From an uncultured Lachnospiraceae bacterium (GTDB lineage Bacteria > Bacillota > Clostridia > Lachnospirales > Lachnospiraceae), in the NCBI GenBank assembly GCA_947630485.1, contig CANRHU010000017.1:1-48956 (forward strand): a stretch of 48,956 nt of DNA, read 5' to 3'. The translations under genes were made by a program, and so were the position numbers. Below the pieces are notes generated by a model, which was given only the letters and a program-made list of their open reading frames with translations, was not told where the DNA came from and did no database searches. How positions within the stretch are numbered: position 1 is the stretch's first letter; each line of letters starts with the position of its first letter. Below are positions 7,060 through 15,297 of the stretch, piece by piece.

Positions 7060-9010
7060 CCGACGCCTCCCCGCCGCCCGCCGCAAGGGAAAGCGCGCCG
7101 GATTTCTCCCGATCCGGCGGGCAGTACGGCAGACCAAACTCCGCTTTCATTTTCTTTATAATCGAATCGCTGTCAATTCCCAGCATCTCGCGCAAAAGCG
7201 ACACGTTTCCATGTTCCACGTAAGCGTCCGGAAGCGCGATATTCAGTACCGGAAGCTGCGGCGCATGCTTCTTCACCCATGCGGTAACCTCCAGTCCGTA
7301 ACCTCCCTGGAGAACATTCTCCTCCAAGGTCACGAAATAGTCGTGTCCAGCCGCCAATGTCTCAACCAGCTCATAGTCCACCGGCTTCACAAAACGGCCG
7401 TTCGCCAGCGTAACCTTGTAACCTTCATCCTTTAATTTTGCACGGATATGCTCCGCGGTACTGACCATACTTCCGACAGCCAGGAGCGCGATGTGGATAG
7501 CCTCCGGCGCTTCCGGCCGCCCTTCGTCATACAGAATCTCACCCTTTCCGTACACCAGCGGCGAATCAAACTCTTTCAGCCCCCGGTAGGCCATTCCTCG
7601 CGGATACCGGATTGCGATCGGACCGTCGTGTTCTACGGCAAACGCCAGGTCCCGGCGCAGCTCCCAGAGATTCTTCGGGGCCAGCACCGTCATATTCGGT
7701 ATGGAGGTCAGATACGACAGATCGAAGATTCCCTGATGGGTCTCTCCGTCGCTGCCCACCAGGCCCGCCCGGTCGATGGCAAACACCACCGGCAGGTTCT
7801 GCAGACACACGTCATGAACGATCTGGTCGTACCCTCTCTGCAGAAAAGAGGAATAGACCGCCACCACAGGACGCAGCCCCGCGGCGGCCATTCCGGCCGC
7901 GCTCGTCACCGCATGCTGTTCAGCGATTCCAACGTCAAAGAACCGATTCGGGAACTGCTTTTTAAATCGGTTCAGCCCCGTTCCGTCCGGCATGGCGGCC
8001 GTCAGCGCCACAATCCGCTCGTCTTTCTCCGCCAGCCTGCAGAGCTCCCGGCTGAACACGTCCGTATACCCGGGATACCGCTTCTCCTGCTTAGGCTTTC
8101 CCGTCGCGATATCGAACGGCTCCACACCGTGGAAGCGCGCGGGATTTTTCTCAGCCGGAGCGTAACCTTTTCCCTTCTTTGTCACCACGTGCACCAGCAC
8201 CGCATGATCCAGCCGCCGCGCCTCGCGCAGCACCTTGCGCAGCTGGCGCAGATCATGGCCGTCCACCGGTCCGAGGTAGGTGATTCCCATGTCCTCAAAA
8301 AACATCCCTGGAATCAGCAGCTGCTTGATGCCCTGCTTGGTCCGGCGAATCTTCTCGATCAGTTTTGGACCCATGCCCGGTATCTTCTCCAGAAAACCAG
8401 TCACGTTCTCCTTGAGATCGTTATAACCCTCGCCGGTACGGATGCCGCTCAAATAGCGGGAGATGCCGCCTACATTTTCCGAGATGGACATCTCATTGTC
8501 ATTCAGTACAATGATAAAATTCGACCCAAGCCGCGCCGCGTTGTTTAACGCCTCGTAGGCCATGCCGCCGGTCAGCGCGCCGTCCCCGATGACGGACACG
8601 ACAAAATAATCATCCCCGAGCAGATCACGGCCCTGGGCCATACCCAGACCGGCTGAAATCGAGGTGGAACTGTGTCCCGTATTGAAAGCGTCGCAGGGGC
8701 TCTCTTTGGTTTTCGGAAAACCGCTGATGCCGCCCAGCTGCCGCAGATCGTCAAACTCCTCCCTGCGTCCGCTCAGGATCTTATGCGTATAGGACTGGTG
8801 CCCCACGTCCCAGATAATCTTATCCCTCGGCAGGTCAAACGTCAGAAACATGGCCATGGTCAATTCCACCACGCCGAGGTTGGAGGCCAGATGACCGCCC
8901 CGCAAACTGATTTTCTCGATCAGAAATTCCCGGATCTCGGAGGCCAGCACCTCCAGCTCCTCTTGATTCAGGGCCTTGATATCCTGCGGCCCGTTTATCC
9001 TTTCCAGCAT
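7043..9010 (-). CDS. dxs: 1-deoxy-D-xylulose-5-phosphate synthase
   Basis: 655 residues, about 30 longer than usual because of a C-terminal tail rich in Gly, Ala and Glu (AAGGGEASDEG). It condenses pyruvate and glyceraldehyde 3-phosphate, the first step of the MEP isoprenoid pathway. Visible are the TPP-binding GDGALTGGMAYEALNN segment, DRAGLVGSDGETHQG in the pyrimidine domain and a transketolase C-terminal domain. The tail overlaps the tlyA start. Next to ispA it makes an isoprenoid-precursor pair. Confidence 0.97.
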   Translation of the reverse strand: MLERINGPQDIKALNQEELEVLASEIREFLIEKISLRGGHLASNLGVVELTMAMFLTFDLPRDKIIWDVGHQSYTHKILSGRREEFDDLRQLGGISGFPKTKESPCDAFNTGHSSTSISAGLGMAQGRDLLGDDYFVVSVIGDGALTGGMAYEALNNAARLGSNFIIVLNDNEMSISENVGGISRYLSGIRTGEGYNDLKENVTGFLEKIPGMGPKLIEKIRRTKQGIKQLLIPGMFFEDMGITYLGPVDGHDLRQLRKVLREARRLDHAVLVHVVTKKGKGYAPAEKNPARFHGVEPFDIATGKPKQEKRYPGYTDVFSRELCRLAEKDERIVALTAAMPDGTGLNRFKKQFPNRFFDVGIAEQHAVTSAAGMAAAGLRPVVAVYSSFLQRGYDQIVHDVCLQNLPVVFAIDRAGLVGSDGETHQGIFDLSYLTSIPNMTVLAPKNLWELRRDLAFAVEHDGPIAIRYPRGMAYRGLKEFDSPLVYGKGEILYDEGRPEAPEAIHIALLAVGSMVSTAEHIRAKLKDEGYKVTLANGRFVKPVDYELVETLAAGHDYFVTLEENVLQGGYGLEVTAWVKKHAPQLPVLNIALPDAYVEHGNVSLLREMLGIDSDSIIKKMKAEFGLPYCPPDREKSGALSLAAGGGEASDEGTA

Positions 9011-9046
9011 TACTCTCGTTCCTTTTGATTGCCTCTCTTCACAGCG

Positions 9047-9937
9047 TCATTTCTGCCTCGTCACAAGCATCTGAATCAGCTGTCTGAGATTTGCATGATC
9101 GCCCGGCAGCGTCTCAAGCAGACCGACAGCCTCCGCTGACAGTGCCTCCACGTCCTGCCGCGCCTTCTCCATTCCATACAGACTTACGTATGTCGTCTTA
9201 TGATTCTTTTCGTCGCTTAATACAGGCTTTCCGAGCACCTCCTGGGTACTGGTCAGATCCAGGATATCGTCCTGAATCTGGAAAGCGTAACCGACACATG
9301 CGGCCATCCGCTCCACAACCCGCACCTGCTCGTCCGGCGCGCCCGCCAAAATCGCGCCGATCATCGCCGGCGCTTCCAGAAGCGCTCCGGTCTTCAGGCG
9401 GTAGATGAAATCCAGCTGCTGCGTATCAAGCGTCTTTCCGGTCAGCTCCACATCCGCGGTCTGACCGCCGATCATCCCGTAAACGCCGCTCTTCTGCGCC
9501 AGAAGCGCAATAGCCGCGGCCGCCCGCTCCGGATATTCCGTCATGGAAAATGCCTTCGCCGCCGTCTCAAACGCATAGATTGCCAGGCCGTCTCCGGCCA
9601 GCACGGCCATATCGTAGCCGTAGGCCACCCATGCGGTGGGAAGCCCCCTGCGGAAACGGTCGTTATCCATGCAGGGCAGATCGTCATGGATCAGGGAGAA
9701 GGTATGTATCATCTCGATCGCCGCCATAAAAGGCTCTGCCTCCTGACCGGAACCGCCGAACATCCGGTAGACTTCCCGCAGAAGCAGCGGACGCAGCCGC
9801 TTTCCGCCTGCTTTCACGCTGTAATTCATAGCAGCGGTAACCGTCTTCTGATAACCTTCCTCTGCGGGAAGATATTGACAGACTGTCTCGTCTACCTCGG
9901 CGGAAGCTTCCTTCAGCCATTCGTCAAAGTTCATCAT
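9047..9937 (-). CDS. ispA: Polyprenyl (farnesyl/geranyl) diphosphate synthase
   Basis: 296 residues. A trans-prenyltransferase with the first aspartate-rich motif HDDLPCMDNDRFRRG (about residue 84) and the second DDILDLT (about 221). It joins isopentenyl diphosphate units to allylic diphosphate, giving farnesyl diphosphate for undecaprenol and other lipids. The start (GGAGGA upstream) lies inside the xseB 3' end by 14 nt. The exact chain length cannot be fixed from sequence alone. Confidence 0.93.
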   Translation of the reverse strand: MMNFDEWLKEASAEVDETVCQYLPAEEGYQKTVTAAMNYSVKAGGKRLRPLLLREVYRMFGGSGQEAEPFMAAIEMIHTFSLIHDDLPCMDNDRFRRGLPTAWVAYGYDMAVLAGDGLAIYAFETAAKAFSMTEYPERAAAAIALLAQKSGVYGMIGGQTADVELTGKTLDTQQLDFIYRLKTGALLEAPAMIGAILAGAPDEQVRVVERMAACVGYAFQIQDDILDLTSTQEVLGKPVLSDEKNHKTTYVSLYGMEKARQDVEALSAEAVGLLETLPGDHANLRQLIQMLVTRQK

Positions 9938-10217
9938 TCTGTCCGTCCTCCGTCAGGATCATCAGCTTCTTCTCGACACGGTCAATCTTGCCGCTGCACT
10001 CCTTCACGAGCTTCATACCGCGTTCATAGAAAGCAAAGGTGTCCTCCAACGAGCTGGACCGATCCTCCATCTTCTCGATCAGGCCCTCCAGCTCCGCCAG
10101 CGTCTCCTCAATGCTCATCTCCCGCTCCGGAGCGCTCCCCGCGGTATCCATTCCCGCGTCCGTATTCGTATCTGTCCCCTGGCTCTGAGCGATACTGCTC
10201 TCTCTGTCTTCCGCCAT
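9924..10217 (-). CDS. xseB: Exodeoxyribonuclease VII small subunit
   Basis: 97 residues. The typical XseB core (MSIEETLAELEGLIEKMEDRSSSLEDTFAFYERGMKLVKEC) occupies residues about 34-75. A low-complexity N-terminal extension of about 33 residues (Ser/Asp/Thr/Gly-rich) makes it longer than usual. GGAGG lies 9 nt before ATG. It partners XseA in single-strand DNA degradation. It is separated from xseA by a decayed tandem repeat, an unusual gap for this gene pair. Confidence 0.9.
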   Translation of the reverse strand: MAEDRESSIAQSQGTDTNTDAGMDTAGSAPEREMSIEETLAELEGLIEKMEDRSSSLEDTFAFYERGMKLVKECSGKIDRVEKKLMILTEDGQNDEL

Positions 10218-10254
10218 CCTTCACAACCTCCAAGTTTTCCCCTGCTTACATGGG

Positions 10255-10440
10255 CTCTGTCTCAATTTCTCCGACTCCGCCAATCTGCGCGAGCCTCTCC
10301 TCGATCTCCTTATCCCACCAGCCTATGCGGGGCTCTCCTCATTTTTCCCGACTCCGCCAATCTATGCGAGCCTCTCCTCATTTTTCTCCGCCCCCGCCAA
10401 TCTGCGCGGACCTTTCCTCAATTTCCTCGACCCGCGTCCG
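10255..10440 (-). repeat. Degenerate ~39-bp tandem repeat at the xseA 3' end
   Basis: Four units recur at 10275, 10313, 10352 and 10392, with periods of 38, 39 and 40 bp. Each unit reads (minus strand) GAGGARAGG..CGC..AGATTGGCGG followed by GGAAAAAT or a variant. The unit nearest the coding body encodes the present XseA tail (EERSAQIGGGGEK). The most distal unit still reads EERLAQIGGVGEIETEPM before a stop, suggesting it is the original C-terminus displaced by duplication. Confidence 0.8.
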
Positions 10441-11748
10441 CGCGCGTCCGTCTGCGAACCGCACGTCCAGCGTCTGTCCGACCGTCAGGCTGCGGACCGA
10501 TTCCACCGCGCGGCCAGTCTCGTCTGCCACGAAGCCGAAACCGCCCGACAATCTTTTCAGCGGCGAGAGTCCGTCCAATCTTCCCGCATCCAGGGCCAGA
10601 CGATGCCTTTTCTCCAAAATCTGCCGTTCCACGGCCCCGCGCATCCGCTCCCGGCTATCCGAGAGCTGTCTCCGCCTCTCGCCGATCAGCCTTTCAGGGC
10701 TGTTCGTCCGGATACGGCCGTCTGCCAGCGCCAGCCGGTGGCGGCACTCCGTCAACCGTCTCTCCGACACCAGATGCATTCGCTCCTGCGCATCCGCCAA
10801 CTGCTGCCGCATGTCATTGATCCGCCCCTGCGGACTGCTCATCGCAAGCCTCATCTTCGCCTGCTCTATCCGATAGCGCCTGCGCTCCACATTCCGCTCC
10901 ATACCGCGGATCAGCGCCGCGCGCGTCACATCCAGCTTCTCCGCAAACTGCCGGTAGTCGAACACCGCCAGTTCCGCCGCCGCCGATGGCGTCGGCGCGC
11001 GCAGGTCCGCGACATAATCCGCGATCGTCACATCCGTCTCGTGTCCCACCGCGGAGATCACCGGCGTCTGACAGTCAAAAATGGCCTGCGCTACCATTTC
11101 CTCGTTAAAAGCCCAAAGATCTTCAATGGAACCGCCTCCGCGGCCCACGATAATCACATCCAGTCCCAGCCGGTCCAGCGCGCGGATACCGCGCACAATG
11201 CTGTATTTCGCGCTCTCCCCCTGCACCAGGGCCGGGTAGAGAACCAGCTGCACATAGGGATTCCTTCTGGAAGCGATATTGACGATATCCCGGATCGCCG
11301 CGCCGGTGCTCGCCGTGACGATACCCACGGTGCGGGCGTACTTCGGAATCGGCTGCTTATACTCTTTCGCGAACAGCCCCATCTCCTCCAGCTCGTCCCG
11401 CAGCTTCACAAAACGCTCGTAGAGACCTCCGATCCCGTCCTTCCGAATCTCCTTCGCATAGAGCTGATAGCGCCCGTCCCTCTCATAGACGTCGATCGTC
11501 CCCGTTACCACGACCTGCTGACCTTCCTGCAGCTGAAAAGAAAGCCCCCGTCTCTGCCCTGAAAACATCACCGCAGACAAGGTTCCAGACGGATCCTTTA
11601 ATGTGAAATAGATATGGCCGGCTGTGTGGTATTTGCAGTTGGAAATCTCCCCCCTGACGCTGATGCGCTTCAGGAGGAAGTCCTGCGTAAACATATTCCT
11701 GATATAAGAATTCACCTGTGCGACGGAATAGATACTCGCTTCTGCCAT
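10378..11748 (-). CDS. xseA: Exodeoxyribonuclease VII large subunit
   Basis: 456 residues. An N-terminal OB-fold (about 1-100), a central catalytic region with RGGGSIEDLWAFNEE and GHETDVTIADYVADLRAPTPSAAAE, then a long coiled coil and a C-terminal beta segment (GFGFVADETGRAVESV). With XseB it degrades single-stranded DNA to oligonucleotides. The stop codon lies inside a ~39-bp tandem repeat array, so the C-terminus looks secondarily altered. nusB lies 18 nt upstream. Confidence 0.95.
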   Translation of the reverse strand: MAEASIYSVAQVNSYIRNMFTQDFLLKRISVRGEISNCKYHTAGHIYFTLKDPSGTLSAVMFSGQRRGLSFQLQEGQQVVVTGTIDVYERDGRYQLYAKEIRKDGIGGLYERFVKLRDELEEMGLFAKEYKQPIPKYARTVGIVTASTGAAIRDIVNIASRRNPYVQLVLYPALVQGESAKYSIVRGIRALDRLGLDVIIVGRGGGSIEDLWAFNEEMVAQAIFDCQTPVISAVGHETDVTIADYVADLRAPTPSAAAELAVFDYRQFAEKLDVTRAALIRGMERNVERRRYRIEQAKMRLAMSSPQGRINDMRQQLADAQERMHLVSERRLTECRHRLALADGRIRTNSPERLIGERRRQLSDSRERMRGAVERQILEKRHRLALDAGRLDGLSPLKRLSGGFGFVADETGRAVESVRSLTVGQTLDVRFADGRARTRVEEIEERSAQIGGGGEK

Positions 11749-11766
11749 AAACTCTCCCTGCGGCTG

Positions 11767-12213
11767 TCAGACCAGTTTTGCCAATACGCCGTTGACAAAA
11801 GACGGGGATTCGTTCTGCCCGAAACGCTTTGCCAGCTCTACCGCCTCATTGATCGCGACCCTCTCCGGGATCTCATCGTCATAAAGCATCTCATAGAGGG
11901 CAAGACGCAGAATCGTCAAATCCACCTTGCCCATGCGCTTCGTCTTCCATCCCTCAGCCACGCTGTCGATCTTCCTGTCCAGCTCCGGAATCCTGGCCGT
12001 GACGGCCTCCGCCTTCTTCACCAGATAAGTCATATCCTCTATGGAGATGTCTTCCACGTCATGAAGCGTTACGTTCCCGCCCTCTTCGCCGGGCTCGTCC
12101 TCCTCCGGAGCCTCAAAATAATTCACAAACTGCTGCCCAGTCTCTCCAGCCGGGTAAAAATCTGCGCAGAACAACATCTTAAAGCAGTGCTCGCGCAATT
12201 CCCTTCGGGTCAT
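11767..12213 (-). CDS. nusB: Transcription antitermination factor NusB
   Basis: 148 residues, an all-helical NusB fold starting MTRRELREHCFKMLFCADFY, with the conserved C-terminal IAINEAVELAKRFG-type segment and FVNGVLAKLV ending. It contains an acidic insertion (PEEDEPGEEGG, about residues 33-47). NusB with NusE binds boxA and supports rRNA antitermination. GGAGG precedes the ATG, and the asp23 stop lies 2 nt upstream. Confidence 0.95.
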   Translation of the reverse strand: MTRRELREHCFKMLFCADFYPAGETGQQFVNYFEAPEEDEPGEEGGNVTLHDVEDISIEDMTYLVKKAEAVTARIPELDRKIDSVAEGWKTKRMGKVDLTILRLALYEMLYDDEIPERVAINEAVELAKRFGQNESPSFVNGVLAKLV

Positions 12214-12215
12214 CC

Positions 12216-12602
12216 TCAGTGCTCCTCCTCCGTATTGACTCCGGCGACCTTAATATTCACATCCAGGACGGACAGCCCGGTCATATTCTCAATCGCGGTC
12301 TTGACCTTCTCCTGAACCTTCTCACAGATTGCCGGAATGCTGTAGCCATATTTCATCGTCAGAGAGAGATCCACGGATACATGCTCCTCGGTGACATCCA
12401 CCTTCACGCCCTTGGACAGGTTCTTCATGCCAAGTCTGCTGACCCATTCATTGGTGATATTGCCCGCCATGGAATCAACGCCTTCCACCTCCGTAGCAGC
12501 CAGACCCGCGATAATGGCCACCACCTCGTCGGCAATCCGAACTTCCCCGGCCGCGCCTTTTTCGTATACTTTATGGGTACTCCTGTTTTCCAATTCAGCC
12601 AC
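12216..12602 (-). CDS. Asp23/Gls24 family envelope stress protein
   Basis: 128 residues from GTG with GAGGAGG upstream. The Asp23 fold is visible: VRIADEVVAIIAGLAATEVEGVDSMAG, then GVKVDVTEEHVSVDLSLTMKYGYSIPAICEKVQ. These proteins are membrane-associated in other Firmicutes and linked to cell-wall homeostasis; the exact role here is unknown. It is the first gene of the nusB-xse-isp-dxs-recN operon, with a promoter 34 nt upstream. Confidence 0.93.
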   Translation of the reverse strand: MAELENRSTHKVYEKGAAGEVRIADEVVAIIAGLAATEVEGVDSMAGNITNEWVSRLGMKNLSKGVKVDVTEEHVSVDLSLTMKYGYSIPAICEKVQEKVKTAIENMTGLSVLDVNIKVAGVNTEEEH

Positions 12603-12635
12603 GGATAAAACCTCCTCACAATCCTATGATAGCCT

Positions 12636-12664
12636 ATTATAGCAAATATAATCCTGTTTGAAAA
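12636..12664 (-). promoter_or_regulatory. Sigma-A-type promoter of the asp23-recN operon
   Basis: Minus strand: TTTTCA (12659-12664), a 17-bp spacer, TATAAT (12636-12641). The next ten genes run in the same direction with overlaps or short gaps, consistent with one long transcript. Confidence 0.65.
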
Positions 12665-12699
12665 GGGAATATTCTCTTAAATGTTTGAGCCAGCCGCGG

Positions 12700-12835
12700 C
12701 GCGCTTTTGCATATTGATGGAATACAAACGGAGCGTCACCGGCACTCCGTTTGCATGGAAATACGAGGAGAGCGTCACCGGCTCTCTCCTCGCATGGAAA
12801 TACAAAAAACGCGTCACTGGCGCGTTTTTTGCATA
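12700..12835. repeat. Three tandem palindromic elements with variable arms
   Basis: Unit 1 has arms AAACGGAG/CTCCGTTT (12726-12752). Unit 2 has GAGGAGAG/CTCTCCTC (12765-12791). Unit 3 has AAAAAACGCG/CGCGTTTTTT (12804-12830). All share the centre GCGTCAC(C/T)GG and are separated by GCATGGAAATAC (12753-12764, 12792-12803). A decayed unit ends at GCATATTGATGGAATAC (12709-12725). Arm sequence differs between units while pairing is kept. The block lies between spoIIIAH and the asp23 promoter, and unit 3 could double as the spoIIIA terminator on the minus strand. Confidence 0.85.
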
Positions 12836-12883
12836 CTGACGTAAAAATCCTGCATGCGGCTGTTTTGTCCCCATAAACACAAA

Positions 12884-13762
12884 TTATTCTTCCAGATTCA
12901 GGAGCGTAATGATGATATTTTCCGCTCCCATCTCTGTTTTGCGCTTCACCACATCCTCAATCTGGGCGCGCTGCGGATCCGTGATGGAGGCGGCGTTGAT
13001 CACCACGTCCACCTTGTCGGCAGAGATGCTGACCACCGGATCCGAGAACCCCTTGGCCATCAGAAGCGTCTCCGCCGCGTTCTCCTTCTCGGCGGTCTCG
13101 GTCAGTTCAATCATGCTCTGAATGGCCTCCTGCTTGGCAGACTCCTCGATGTTGGTGTTATTGATAATATTAAGGAGCGTCTCCCTGCTGCGGGCCCGAA
13201 CCTGTTCGCGGCTCAGCTGAACGCTGGCTATGTAATCGGATACGCTCATACCGCTGGTAAGTATCGCCTCGCCTGGGTTCTCAAGCCCCGTCAAATCGCC
13301 CTCCTCCGTGCCTGCGTCCGCGGAAATGGTCTCGGTGATGGGATCTGTGTCCGCCTGGGCCAGCTGCGTGACGCCTTCGCCAGCCGGCTGGGCGCCATTT
13401 TCAATCGCGTCGATCTGCTCCGAAATCATGCCTCCTTCCGGCTGGACCGAAGCCTCTCCGCTGTCCGCCGCCGATTCCGCCTCCTCGATCTGATCCCAAT
13501 CCTGATCCAGGCTCTGGATCTCCTCATAACCGCCCGCCGCGTCCAAAACCCTTTGATTCTCTGCCAGGATGTCCTCCTGAGAAATGTCCGAGACGCCGGC
13601 CTCATAGACGTCCACCTCATTTTCCGGCAGCTTCTTTCCGGCGTAATTTAAGTATCCGGCCGCGGCGATCATAACGACCAGGGTGGTCACAATGATCTGG
13701 TTGCGGCGGAACAGCTTTTTCATATTGATGTTGGGAAGATCTCTTTTCAGCTTCAATTTCAT
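12884..13762 (-). CDS. spoIIIAH: Stage III sporulation protein AH
   Basis: 292 residues. One N-terminal membrane helix (about 21-37), a long Glu/Gln/Ala-rich linker, and a C-terminal YscJ/FliF-like ring-building domain (SAKQEAIQSMIELTETAEKE to the end). SpoIIIAH forms the mother-cell ring that meets forespore SpoIIQ across the intermembrane space. It is about 70 residues longer than the B. subtilis protein because of the linker. The ATG at 13762 has AAGGAG upstream; the GTG three codons earlier is too close to it. It is the last gene of the operon. Confidence 0.93.
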   Translation of the reverse strand: MKLKLKRDLPNINMKKLFRRNQIIVTTLVVMIAAAGYLNYAGKKLPENEVDVYEAGVSDISQEDILAENQRVLDAAGGYEEIQSLDQDWDQIEEAESAADSGEASVQPEGGMISEQIDAIENGAQPAGEGVTQLAQADTDPITETISADAGTEEGDLTGLENPGEAILTSGMSVSDYIASVQLSREQVRARSRETLLNIINNTNIEESAKQEAIQSMIELTETAEKENAAETLLMAKGFSDPVVSISADKVDVVINAASITDPQRAQIEDVVKRKTEMGAENIIITLLNLEE

Positions 13763-13778
13763 GTGCAGCACTCCTTTT

Positions 13779-14441
13779 TTATTCTACCCGCTTTAGTATT
13801 TTTATTTTATGAGACGGGACGCCGAATAATGCTTCCACCGCGGCGGAAATTTCAGCCTGCGTCGCCGGACTTCCGCCCCCTGAGGCGCTGACGACGACTC
13901 CGCCGATTTCCGGATACATTTCCTTTTCAAGAACCGGTTCCTCCTTTCCGCTCTGACCGGCAAATACCGTGCTCTCGCGAATCTCCTGACTCTGAATCTG
14001 GCGGCTGCCTCCGCCCGAATCGGTCTCGCACGTAGAGGAAGTGTTCGCATCCCGGTCCGTCAGCCAGACCCGCTCCTCGGAGGAGCGCAGAACGATCATT
14101 ACATCCACCTCGCCGACGCCGTCCACGTGGGAAAGGATTTCCTTAAGGCGCTCCTCCAGCCGCTGTTCATAAGAGACGGTGGGCGCTGCCGCTGCCGGAA
14201 GCGCTGCAGCGGTAAGGCTGGTATTCTGGCCGTCAGCGCCTGCGTCCGAAACGCCGCTTTCCCCGGAGCCGTAAACTGTCCCTGCCGCGCCGCCGGAATC
14301 AAAATCGTCCCTGGTCGTCACATTCTTCTTCCCGGACGGAAACGCCAGAATGAGAAGGATAAGCCCCGCCGCCAACAGAATAAGCCAGCGCTCCTTACCG
14401 TCTTTCCAATTGAATTTCCACGTTTTCAGGTTCCAGTTCAT
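13779..14441 (-). CDS. spoIIIAG: Stage III sporulation protein AG
   Basis: 220 residues, close to the B. subtilis length. A single N-terminal membrane helix (LILLAAGLILLILAF), a low-complexity Gly/Ala/Ser linker, then a ring-building domain (YEQRLEERLKEILSHVDGVGEVDVMIVL) interrupted by an insertion as in the family. SpoIIIAG forms the large ring of the feeding-tube complex. Its start (AAAGGTGG upstream) lies 47 nt inside the spoIIIAF 3' end. Confidence 0.93.
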   Translation of the reverse strand: MNWNLKTWKFNWKDGKERWLILLAAGLILLILAFPSGKKNVTTRDDFDSGGAAGTVYGSGESGVSDAGADGQNTSLTAAALPAAAAPTVSYEQRLEERLKEILSHVDGVGEVDVMIVLRSSEERVWLTDRDANTSSTCETDSGGGSRQIQSQEIRESTVFAGQSGKEEPVLEKEMYPEIGGVVVSASGGGSPATQAEISAAVEALFGVPSHKIKILKRVE

Positions 14442-15252
14442 AGTAACGTTCCACCTTTCTTTTCAGTTCCGCGAAATCCTCCTCCGCGGATGCCGCTTCT
14501 GGTTCCGGGCCGCTTGCGGCTTCCCGTTCCGCCGCCAGGCCGACGTCAGCTAACCGCCCCTCTCCTGGTTCGATGTCAGCCGGCCGCTCCGCCTCCTGTT
14601 CACCCGCGGCCGATTGCTCCGGCGATGCGATCTCTACCGTGCCGATCTCAATTCTTACCGGCCGCACCATTTCTTTTCCGGGCGTCGCAGCTTCCGGCGT
14701 CTCCTGGTTCTTGGATTTTTCTCCCGCCGCATCCGCGTGCGCTTCTGAGCCGGCCGTCTGCCGGACCGCGGTTCCGGTCTCCTGCAAAACCGCGCTCTCC
14801 GCCTGCCGGGTTTCTTCCCCGTCCTCCCGCCGAACCGCGGCGCTCACCCTCACCACCGTTCCGTACTCCTCACTCTCGGCGTCCTTCTCAATCTCGACTT
14901 CTGCCCAGAGCGGGACAAATCCCGCCTCCCGCGCCATCGCCTCCACCTCCTCCGCGGCCGCCTCCTCGCCGCCTAAAAACAGCTGCCGTCTCCGTTCCTC
15001 CTCAATTCCCAGCACATCGCGCCGGATATCCCGCGCCTCCGCCTGAAAACTGAACTCCTCAAAATAGCGGTCCATTTCCTGCGCAATCCCCAGACCGCTT
15101 AAGAGCGGCCGCGCCGTAACGAGAATCAGTACGATTCCGGCGAAAAAGCGGATATAACGGACATATTTCTTCGACGGAAGCAGCATCTCCAAAAGGCTCA
15201 TCAGAACCAGAAAACACAAAATATCCGCCGCCCAGTCATAAAGCCAGGACAC
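14395..15252 (-). CDS. spoIIIAF: Stage III sporulation protein AF
   Basis: 285 residues from GTG (AGGAGG upstream). Two N-terminal membrane helices (about 7-24 and 33-49) precede a ring-building domain. The family core (ARDIRRDVLGIEEERRRQLF, VPLWAEVEIEKDAESEEYGTVV) is present. A low-complexity Glu/Ala/Thr/Pro segment from about residue 140 to 255 makes it roughly 80 residues longer than the B. subtilis protein. The C-terminus (KRKVERYYELEPENVEIQLERR) is conserved-looking. Confidence 0.9.
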   Translation of the reverse strand: MSWLYDWAADILCFLVLMSLLEMLLPSKKYVRYIRFFAGIVLILVTARPLLSGLGIAQEMDRYFEEFSFQAEARDIRRDVLGIEEERRRQLFLGGEEAAAEEVEAMAREAGFVPLWAEVEIEKDAESEEYGTVVRVSAAVRREDGEETRQAESAVLQETGTAVRQTAGSEAHADAAGEKSKNQETPEAATPGKEMVRPVRIEIGTVEIASPEQSAAGEQEAERPADIEPGEGRLADVGLAAEREAASGPEPEAASAEEDFAELKRKVERYYELEPENVEIQLERR

Positions 15253-15297
15253 CGACAGACCGCCTCCTTTCCGGGCATACGCCTTTTCCCGTTTTCT

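Noticed and set aside
12700..12835. CRISPR array
   Set aside because: The 12-bp constant linker and palindromic variable arms do not fit CRISPR repeats and spacers, and there are no cas genes.
12677..12880. 67-residue minus-strand ORF over the palindromic repeats
   Set aside because: Its peptide is only the translated repeat (FHA..PVTL pattern), without start signals.
12997..13036. Extra in-frame starts inside spoIIIAH and neighbouring sporulation genes
   Set aside because: Starts with clear ribosome-binding sites and full membrane anchors were found further upstream in each case.
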